From JBEBVQ01 sp964636205 (GTDB lineage: Bacteria > Bacteroidota > Bacteroidia > Chitinophagales > Chitinophagaceae), in assembly GCA_964636205.1 (NCBI GenBank), contig CAZWPF010000075.1, forward strand, positions 1-13,338: a stretch of DNA of 13,338 nt, read 5' to 3'. A program made the translations under genes and the position numbers. Shown here piece by piece: positions 8,146-13,338 of the stretch. How positions within the stretch are numbered: the first letter of the stretch is position 1; each line of letters begins with the position of its first letter. The notes below the pieces were generated by a model. It was not told the DNA's origin. It saw only the letters and a program-made list of their open reading frames with translations, and made no database searches.

Positions 8146-8886
8146 ATGATTAGAAAAATCGGGCAATTTCTACATGCAATTTTTATGCTGCTGACATTCA
8201 CAGCGAGCGTATTAATTGCGTTTCCGATATTCTTATTAGTTAATATTGGCGGCAATGTCGCATCTAGAAAAGCTACCTGGACAATAATCCATTATTGGGG
8301 GTTGGGCTGGCTCTGGATTTGCGGCATGCCCTTGAAACGATTGGGAAAGAAGCCGCCTCCCGGGAGGTATGTAATCGTTCTCAATCATATTTCCTATCTG
8401 GATGCCTTACTCATCTTCCCTGCTATGTACAATTATTTCAGACCTCTGGCGAAAAAGGAGATGAGTAAGATCCCGTTCATGGGATTTGTTTACAGTAGAA
8501 TAGCGCTATTGGTTGACAGAAGTAGTAAACACAGTCGGGCCAAGAGCATGCGTTTGATGCACCGAACGATTGAGAATGAGGCGGATATTCTTATTTTCCC
8601 CGAGGGCACTTTCAACGAAACCGGGGCACCATTAAAAGAGTTTTACGATGGTGCTTTTCGCCTGGCGATCAACGTTCAGAAACCGATTCTCCCAGTGCTG
8701 TTGCCCGACACGGTAAACCGATGGCATTTTTCAGCCTGGTGGAAAACCTCACCGGGAAAAAACAGGGTGGTTTTTCTGGATCCTATTCCGGTGGAGGGAC
8801 TAACAATTAAAGATGTCCCCGCTTTAAAAGAAAAGGTTTACAAAATAATGGAGCAGGAACTAGAGCGATTGCGCAATTCAGTATAA
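8146..8886 (+). CDS. plsC: 1-acyl-sn-glycerol-3-phosphate acyltransferase
   Basis: A PlsC-family acyltransferase of 246 residues, the usual length. It would transfer an acyl group to lysophosphatidic acid to form phosphatidic acid on the cytoplasmic face of the inner membrane, the second acylation in phospholipid synthesis. A hydrophobic anchor spans about 8-34. Motif I, NHISYLD, carries the catalytic pair His81 and Asp86; motif III, FPEGTFNETG, carries Glu153-Gly154-Thr155; VQKPILPVLL matches the proline-containing motif IV. The start is the ATG six bases after the previous gene's stop, so this looks like the end of an operon. The family also includes acyltransferases for ornithine lipids and other substrates, so the exact acceptor is inferred. 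The stop lies 7 bases from the convergent truB stop, with no terminator between. Confidence 0.9.
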   Translation: MIRKIGQFLHAIFMLLTFTASVLIAFPIFLLVNIGGNVASRKATWTIIHYWGLGWLWICGMPLKRLGKKPPPGRYVIVLNHISYLDALLIFPAMYNYFRPLAKKEMSKIPFMGFVYSRIALLVDRSSKHSRAKSMRLMHRTIENEADILIFPEGTFNETGAPLKEFYDGAFRLAINVQKPILPVLLPDTVNRWHFSAWWKTSPGKNRVVFLDPIPVEGLTIKDVPALKEKVYKIMEQELERLRNSV

Positions 8887-8893
8887 TGCTTGC

Positions 8894-9589
8894 TTATTTT
8901 TTGGATTCCTGTTTTGGCCAATAATCCAACCACTGCTGGGGCGTCCATGCATCATCAACATCAAAATCTCCAATTTTAGTTCTCCTGAGTGCCGACAGAT
9001 GAGCTCCGCATCCGAGGGCCTGACCCAAGTCATGAGCCAGTGAGCGGATATAAGTACCGGTGCTACAGGCTACTCTGAAATGCACTTCCGGCAGTTGAAT
9101 CTGAGTAATTTCAAATTCTGAGATAGTAATTGGTCGCGCTTCCAACACTACTTCCTGGCCTTTCCTCGCCATTTCATAAGCTCGCTTTCCACCCTTTTTG
9201 ATGGCAGAATGTACCGGGGGAATCTGCTGGATTTCTCCAATAAAAGCCTTGGTAGCCTCGACAATTTGTTCCTCGGTAATATGATCAAACGGTTGATGAT
9301 TCTGCGGTTCCGACTCCAAATCATACGATGGAGTTGTTGCACCCAGAGTAAAGATTCCTGTATATTCCTTAGGTAATTTCTGAAACTCGGTAATTCTTTT
9401 GGTCCATGCGCCGGTGCAACAAATCAGCAATCCGGTAGCCAGAGGATCGAGTGTACCTGCGTGACCGATCTTCACATGCAATTCACGTCTCAAGCGGTTA
9501 ATTACATCAAAGGATGTCCATCGATAAGGCTTATCCACCAGGATAAGTCCCCCCTGCCGCAAATCCTCCGGCATTGGCTGTCTATTCAT
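8894..9589 (-). CDS. truB: tRNA pseudouridine-55 synthase
   Basis: TruB converts uridine 55 in the T-loop of most tRNAs to pseudouridine. The protein has 231 residues from the ATG at 9589; a TTG one codon further upstream is less likely, and a third candidate ATG lies at 9574. The catalytic aspartate is Asp48 in GHAGTLDPLATG, the same number as in E. coli. Other family marks are the N-terminal LILVDKPYRWTSFDV, the IPPVHSAIKKGGKRAYEMAR segment, and STGTYIRSLAHDLGQALG. The length is short for the family (E. coli has over 300), as in the many bacterial TruB proteins that lack a full C-terminal PUA domain. The gene follows alaS on the same strand after 63-66 bases and is probably transcribed with it. 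It converges on plsC. Confidence 0.95.
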   Translation of the reverse strand: MNRQPMPEDLRQGGLILVDKPYRWTSFDVINRLRRELHVKIGHAGTLDPLATGLLICCTGAWTKRITEFQKLPKEYTGIFTLGATTPSYDLESEPQNHQPFDHITEEQIVEATKAFIGEIQQIPPVHSAIKKGGKRAYEMARKGQEVVLEARPITISEFEITQIQLPEVHFRVACSTGTYIRSLAHDLGQALGCGAHLSALRRTKIGDFDVDDAWTPQQWLDYWPKQESKK

Positions 9590-9604
9590 CAAAAAGTATT
9601 TTCC

Positions 9605-9641
9605 CGATCGTTTTTCAAACAGTGATTATTCTGAACGATCG
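9605..9641. repeat. Inverted repeat between alaS and truB
   Basis: CGATCGTT at 9605-9612 and AACGATCG at 9634-9641 are perfect reverse complements separated by 21 bases, in the short gap after alaS. Each arm also contains the palindrome CGATCG. On the - strand the hairpin is not followed by a T run, so it does not look like an intrinsic terminator. It could be an RNA-stability hairpin or chance; I do not know its role. Confidence 0.4.
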
Positions 9642-9655
9642 CTTTCAAATAAATA

Positions 9656-12280
9656 TTATTCGGAAATGAGGTTGCTCACTATGCTCACCACTTCACCCAA
9701 GCGGCTTGTATCTTGTCCGCCGGCAGTTGCAAGCGATTGCTGTCCGCCACCGCCGCCTTTTATCAGCGGAGCGATATGCTGCTTGATTATCTTTCCTGCG
9801 TCCAGTGATTTTGCTGCTACAACGGAATCGTCGATTAAGACCGCTACGTGCGCTTTACCACCCACCGCCGCCGTCAGTACGACCAGGTAATCTTTCATTA
9901 AACTTTTCAGTTCGAAGCAAATCTTCTTCAGTGCATCTGCGCTGCTAACTTCTACATGTGCACCCAAAAACTGCACCGTGCCGATGGATTCGGCCTTTGC
10001 TGCCAATTGTTTAGCCAGCACTCGCAATTCTTTGATCTCCATTTGTTCCAGAGAACGCTCGAGCTGAGCCTTCTCCTCCATCAGTTTCATTACCGCTTTA
10101 ATTGGCTCTTTTGCCTTTAAAAGTTCGGTAATGGCCTTGAGTTGCGCAGATTTTTCAGTCAGATAGTCTACCGCTGCCTCTCCTGTAAGTGCTTCCACCC
10201 TTCTTACACCGGCGGCTACAGCGGTTTCAGCAACAATTGTAAAGGTGCCAATCATGCCGGTGTGTCCGACATGGGTACCCCCACAGAGTTCCACCGAGAA
10301 ATTCGGATCCATCGTTACCACCCTTACCGTGTCGCCATATTTCTCACCAAACAAAGCCATTGCACCCAGCTGCAAAGCCTCTTCACGCGGCATTTCCTTT
10401 ATGATAACCGGTACATTCTCTCTGATTTTATTATTGACGATCTGCTCCACCTCTCTGATCTGTTCATCGGTCATTTTACTGAAATGGGAGAAGTCGAACC
10501 GAAGTAGATCCTGACTCACCAGAGAACCTTTTTGGGCAACGTGTGTGCCTAGCACTTGGCGAAGTGCTGCGTGCATCAAATGGGTTGCGGAGTGATTGTA
10601 GGTAATACGCAGACGTCTGTTGCCGTCAACTTTTGCAAAGACATTCCCGTCTAATTGCGATGGCAATCTATCAGTAACATGGATAATCAGGTCATTTTCC
10701 TTTTTGGTATCAATGACGTTGATTGTTTCTGCTCCGAATTGCAATGTACCGGTATCTCCGATCTGTCCACCGCTCTCTGCGTAGAAAGGAGTAGTTTCGA
10801 GAACGATCTGAAATTGTTCTTTACCTTTTGCTTTTACCTTACGGTATTTTACGAGACTAGTGTTAGTTTCAAGAATATCATAACCGACAAAGGAAGTGGA
10901 AGTCGCCTCGTTGACATTCACCCAGTCCTCGGTATCGATTGCGGTTGCGGCTCTGCTTCGATTTTTCTGTTGCAGCATTTCCGCTTCAAATCCCTGTTCA
11001 TCGACGGTGATCCCTTGTTCTTGTGCGATCAGCCTTGTGAGGTCGATCGGGAAACCGTAAGTATCGTATAATTCGAAGGCGTCTTTGCCTTCGATGATCG
11101 AAGTATGATTGGTACGACCGATAATCTCGTCGATCTTTTTAAGTCCTTTATCCAGCGTGCGTAGAAAAGCTTCTTCTTCTTCCTGAACAACTTTCGCGAC
11201 AAAATCGGCTTGTTGCTTTAATTCCGGGAATACCTCTGCAAATTGATCGGCCAGTCCCGGGACTAATTGGAACAACAACGGTTGTTTATAGTCCAGGTAG
11301 GAAGCATAGTATCTCACTGCCCTTCTCAGTATCCTTCTGATTACGTATCCGGCGCCAGTATTTGATGGCAATTGACCATCGGCGATTGTGAACGCGATTG
11401 CTCTGATGTGATCCGCGATAACCCGGAATGCTACGGCGATTTTGGAATCGCTGAAATCGTATTGCTTCTCGGTGATCCGTTCTGTTTCGTGGATAGTTCC
11501 GGTGAACAAATCCGTATCATAATTACTCTTCTTACCTTGCAGCACTCGAACTAACCGTTCGAGCCCCATCCCTGTATCGACGTGTTTCGCGGGCAGGGGT
11601 TGGAGGCTACCATCTTTCAATCGATTGTACTGGATAAAAACGATATTCCAGATTTCGATTACTTGGGGGTGGTCTTCATTAACGAGTGATTTACCATCGA
11701 CAGCTGCCCTTTCCTCATCGGATCTACAATCGACGTGTATTTCGGAGCAGGGACCACATGGGCCTGTGTCTCCCATCTCCCAAAAATTATCCTTTTTGCT
11801 ACCTTTCAAGATACGCTCTTCCGCGACGAGCTGTTTCCACACTTCGAGTGCTTCGGTATCTGCCGGAAGGTTATCAGTTTGATCACCTTCGAAATAGGTG
11901 ATATAGAGTCGATCTTTAGAAATACTATATACTTCGGTTAGAAGTTCCCAAGCCCATGCAATGGCTTCTTTCTTAAAATAATCCCCGAAGCTCCAGTTGC
12001 CCAGCATTTCGAACATAGTATGGTGGTAGGTATCTACTCCTACTTCTTCGAGGTCGTTATGTTTACCACTAACTCTGAGGCATTTCTGAGTATCTGCAAT
12101 TCTGGTATAATCAGAAATTTTATTACCGAGAAAGAAGTCCTTAAACTGGTTCATCCCTGCGTTGGTAAACAGCAAGGTGGGGTCGTTTTTCACTACCACG
12201 GGTGCAGAAGGCACGATACGGTGACCTCGTTCACGAAAAAAATCGAGAAACCGGCTCCGAATTTCATTGGCAGACAGCAT
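9656..12280 (-). CDS. alaS: Alanine--tRNA ligase
   Basis: A full-length class II synthetase of 874 residues (E. coli 876) that charges tRNA-Ala in the cytoplasm. The N-terminal aminoacylation core shows FTNAGMNQFKDFFLG and the DTYHHTMFEMLGNWSFGDYF segment. The editing domain, which clears Ser- and Gly-tRNA-Ala, has the zinc ligands His563 and His567 in NHSATHLMH and Cys666 and His670 in CGGTHVGHTG; the spacing matches E. coli. The C-terminal C-Ala domain carries the glycine-rich GGGGGQQSLATAGG. The ATG at 12280 starts the conserved ANEIRSRFLDFF. A Bacteroidota-type promoter lies 25-56 bases upstream, and a terminator separates the gene from nusG, so it begins its own transcription unit, probably with truB. 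No T-box leader is present. Confidence 0.98.
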   Translation of the reverse strand: MLSANEIRSRFLDFFRERGHRIVPSAPVVVKNDPTLLFTNAGMNQFKDFFLGNKISDYTRIADTQKCLRVSGKHNDLEEVGVDTYHHTMFEMLGNWSFGDYFKKEAIAWAWELLTEVYSISKDRLYITYFEGDQTDNLPADTEALEVWKQLVAEERILKGSKKDNFWEMGDTGPCGPCSEIHVDCRSDEERAAVDGKSLVNEDHPQVIEIWNIVFIQYNRLKDGSLQPLPAKHVDTGMGLERLVRVLQGKKSNYDTDLFTGTIHETERITEKQYDFSDSKIAVAFRVIADHIRAIAFTIADGQLPSNTGAGYVIRRILRRAVRYYASYLDYKQPLLFQLVPGLADQFAEVFPELKQQADFVAKVVQEEEEAFLRTLDKGLKKIDEIIGRTNHTSIIEGKDAFELYDTYGFPIDLTRLIAQEQGITVDEQGFEAEMLQQKNRSRAATAIDTEDWVNVNEATSTSFVGYDILETNTSLVKYRKVKAKGKEQFQIVLETTPFYAESGGQIGDTGTLQFGAETINVIDTKKENDLIIHVTDRLPSQLDGNVFAKVDGNRRLRITYNHSATHLMHAALRQVLGTHVAQKGSLVSQDLLRFDFSHFSKMTDEQIREVEQIVNNKIRENVPVIIKEMPREEALQLGAMALFGEKYGDTVRVVTMDPNFSVELCGGTHVGHTGMIGTFTIVAETAVAAGVRRVEALTGEAAVDYLTEKSAQLKAITELLKAKEPIKAVMKLMEEKAQLERSLEQMEIKELRVLAKQLAAKAESIGTVQFLGAHVEVSSADALKKICFELKSLMKDYLVVLTAAVGGKAHVAVLIDDSVVAAKSLDAGKIIKQHIAPLIKGGGGGQQSLATAGGQDTSRLGEVVSIVSNLISE

Positions 12281-12304
12281 AGTATACGGTACAGATTAAG
12301 GTTA

Positions 12305-12333
12305 CAAAAGTACGTTTGAAATAATGAATCAAA
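12305..12333 (-). promoter_or_regulatory. Bacteroidota-type promoter for alaS
   Basis: Read on the - strand: TTTG (12333-12330), a 17-base spacer, then TACTTTTG (12312-12305), which fits TAnnTTTG exactly. Transcription would start near 12298, giving a leader of roughly 18 bases before the ATG at 12280. The site lies just downstream of the nusG terminator, consistent with a separate alaS-truB transcript. Confidence 0.65.
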
Positions 12334-12355
12334 AAACTTGCAAATGGGTTATAAC

Positions 12356-12387
12356 AAAAAATGGCGTGCCGGTTTGAGGCACACCAT
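12356..12387 (-). terminator. Intrinsic terminator after nusG
   Basis: On the - strand the arm ATGGTGTGCC (12387-12378) pairs with GGCACGCCAT (12370-12361), making a 10-bp stem with one G-U pair and a 7-base loop (TCAAACC). The T run that follows is six bases, counting the T that closes the stem. The hairpin begins 37 bases past the nusG stop. This is a convincing Rho-independent terminator for the tRNA-Trp-secE-nusG transcript. Confidence 0.85.
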
Positions 12388-12423
12388 CGTTTGCAATTGA
12401 AATACTATTAAATAATGTTTGGA

Positions 12424-13017
12424 CTATGCCACTTTTTCAACCTGCATATAGTTCAACTCAACTGGTGTTGCCCGTCCGAAGATTTTCACCACCACTTTGA
12501 GTTTCTTCTTCTCTTCGTTCACCTCTTCGATAGTACCGTTGAAATCGTTGAACGGTCCGTCGATGATCTTGACTGTTTCGCCCACGATATAAGGATCTGC
12601 GTACCCTATATCCTGTTCGCTCACCTCATCCATCTTACCGAACATCTTATTGACTTCCGATTTACGGAGTGGTGTAGGATTGTCTTTACCCAGAAAATGT
12701 ATAACGCCGGTGATATTCTTGATAGTCTGGATAATATCATCAGAAAGTTTACCGTCTACTACTTCGAGTAAGAGATAACCAGGGTAAAGGATTTTCTCAC
12801 GAAGAACCTTTTTACCGCCCTGTACCTTGAATACCTTTTCTACAGGACAAAGCACCTGCAATACAGCACCGGACCATCCGCTGATCTTGACTTCTCTATC
12901 GATATACTCCTTCGATTTTCTCTCCTTTCCACTAATTACACGGAGCACATACCACTTAGTTTCGGGTCCTTCCTGCGAAGTTGATGCATCCTGATTTATT
13001 GCCGGTTCTTCATTCAT
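12424..13017 (-). CDS. nusG: Transcription elongation/antitermination factor NusG
   Basis: NusG binds RNA polymerase at the clamp, modulates pausing, and links it to Rho or the ribosome. The protein has 197 residues. A short acidic N-terminal tail of about 20 residues (MNEEPAINQDASTSQEGPE) is followed by the NGN domain, beginning KWYVLRVISGKERKSKEYID and running to about 125, with LYPGYLLLEV and GVIHFLGKDNPTPL as family marks. The C-terminal KOW domain spans about 145-195 (VGETVKIIDGPFNDFNGTI). The ATG at 13017 lies 13 bases after the secE stop with no Shine-Dalgarno, normal for Bacteroidota. A strong terminator follows, so rplK is not the next gene as it is in most bacteria. Confidence 0.97.
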   Translation of the reverse strand: MNEEPAINQDASTSQEGPETKWYVLRVISGKERKSKEYIDREVKISGWSGAVLQVLCPVEKVFKVQGGKKVLREKILYPGYLLLEVVDGKLSDDIIQTIKNITGVIHFLGKDNPTPLRKSEVNKMFGKMDEVSEQDIGYADPYIVGETVKIIDGPFNDFNGTIEEVNEEKKKLKVVVKIFGRATPVELNYMQVEKVA

Positions 13018-13030
13018 GATTCAGCCACTT

Positions 13031-13228
13031 TTATTTTCCTAACAATCCGTACAATGCTTTCAGTACAAACTCAGATGCTTTATCCATACCGAGGAGTACC
13101 AAAGTGATGATAGCCAGTGCTACAAGTACAATTACAGTTGTTTGCTGCAATTCTTCCCAGGTTGGCCAACTCACTTTATGCAGCAACTCGTCGTATGACT
13201 CTTGTATATAAGTTCCGATCTTGCTCAT
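13031..13228 (-). CDS. secE: Protein translocase subunit SecE
   Basis: The small essential subunit of the SecYEG translocon in the inner membrane, 65 residues, the short single-helix form found in most bacteria. The amphipathic segment ESYDELLHKVSWPTWEELQQ contains the conserved WPTWEE, equivalent to the WPSREE-type motif that contacts SecY. One TM helix follows (about 29-48, VIVLVALAIITLVLLG). The ATG at 13228 gives MSKIGTYIQE; the longer frame from a TTG at 13258 would add ten residues unlike the family. The gene sits 51 bases after tRNA-Trp and 13 bases before nusG, and is probably co-transcribed with both. Confidence 0.95.
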   Translation of the reverse strand: MSKIGTYIQESYDELLHKVSWPTWEELQQTTVIVLVALAIITLVLLGMDKASEFVLKALYGLLGK

Positions 13229-13279
13229 GTTATTAAAGATTAGCAATCGGCCAATCAATTGATCAGCAAATTAATTTAG

Positions 13280-13338
13280 CACGGGCACGCGGATTCGAAC
13301 CACGATCAAAGGTTTTGGAGACCTCTATTCTACCATTG
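13280..13338 (-). tRNA. tRNA-Trp (anticodon CCA), 5' end beyond window
   Basis: The last 59 bases of a tRNA read on the - strand. The T arm is CGTGG, loop TTCGAAT, CCGCG. The anticodon arm is GAGGT, loop CTCCAAA, ACCTT, giving anticodon CCA for tryptophan. The 3' acceptor strand is TGCCCGT with discriminator G, the base expected for bacterial tRNA-Trp. No CCA is encoded (the next bases are CTA). The acceptor 5' strand and the start of the D arm, about 12 bases, lie past position 13338. A tRNA-Trp just before secE is common in bacteria. Confidence 0.93.

Noticed and set aside
8901..8929. TTGGATT and AATCCAA form a 7-bp inverted repeat near the end of truB.
   Set aside because: It lies within truB coding sequence. 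On the - strand it is followed by A residues, and on the + strand by no T run, so it does not fit a terminator for either gene.
10655..11071. Open frame of 138 codons on the + strand opposite alaS, among several others there.
   Set aside because: It lies wholly antisense to the conserved AlaS coding sequence, has low-complexity, cysteine- and phenylalanine-rich content and no recognisable domain.
12281..12360. Possible T-box or other riboswitch in the alaS leader.
   Set aside because: The predicted leader is only about 18 bases, too short for such an element, and the hairpin further upstream is explained as the nusG terminator.

Overview
The window looks like an ordinary chromosomal segment of a Gram-negative member of the Bacteroidota, perhaps the Chitinophagales/Saprospirales side, though I cannot place it to genus. 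The evidence is: promoters of the Bacteroidota type (TTTG, 17 bases, TAnnTTTG), almost no Shine-Dalgarno sequences, a DUF3298-type lipoprotein, a tRNA-Trp with no encoded CCA directly before secE, and moderate GC content. It is gene dense. No stretch over 300 bases lacks a gene; the longest gap is the 143 bases between nusG and alaS.

Left half, + strand (24-8886). A very large NtrY-like sensor histidine kinase with about a dozen membrane segments is followed by a DUF3298/RsiV-like lipoprotein. A YfiT/DinB-type thiol transferase or hydrolase comes next, with its own good promoter. Then come an LTA-synthase-like alkaline-phosphatase-superfamily membrane enzyme, a small four-helix membrane protein of unknown function with several histidines, and a PlsC acyltransferase. 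Apart from the YfiT-like protein, these products act at the envelope: signal sensing, a surface lipoprotein, headgroup or polymer transfer, and phospholipid synthesis. The last three genes are tightly spaced and probably co-transcribed.

Right half, - strand (8894-13338). Reading leftward from the right edge are tRNA-Trp (its 5' end lies outside the window), secE, nusG, a strong intrinsic terminator, a promoter, alaS and truB. All are core translation or transcription genes. truB and plsC converge with only 7 bases between their stop codons.

I found no mobile element, CRISPR array, prophage, rRNA or toxin-antitoxin pair, and no clearly new biological system. The points most worth a second look are the secE-nusG pair cut off by a terminator from the usual rplK neighbourhood, the unusual architecture of the kinase, the kinase-lipoprotein junction, the unknown histidine-bearing membrane protein, and the two matching promoters.
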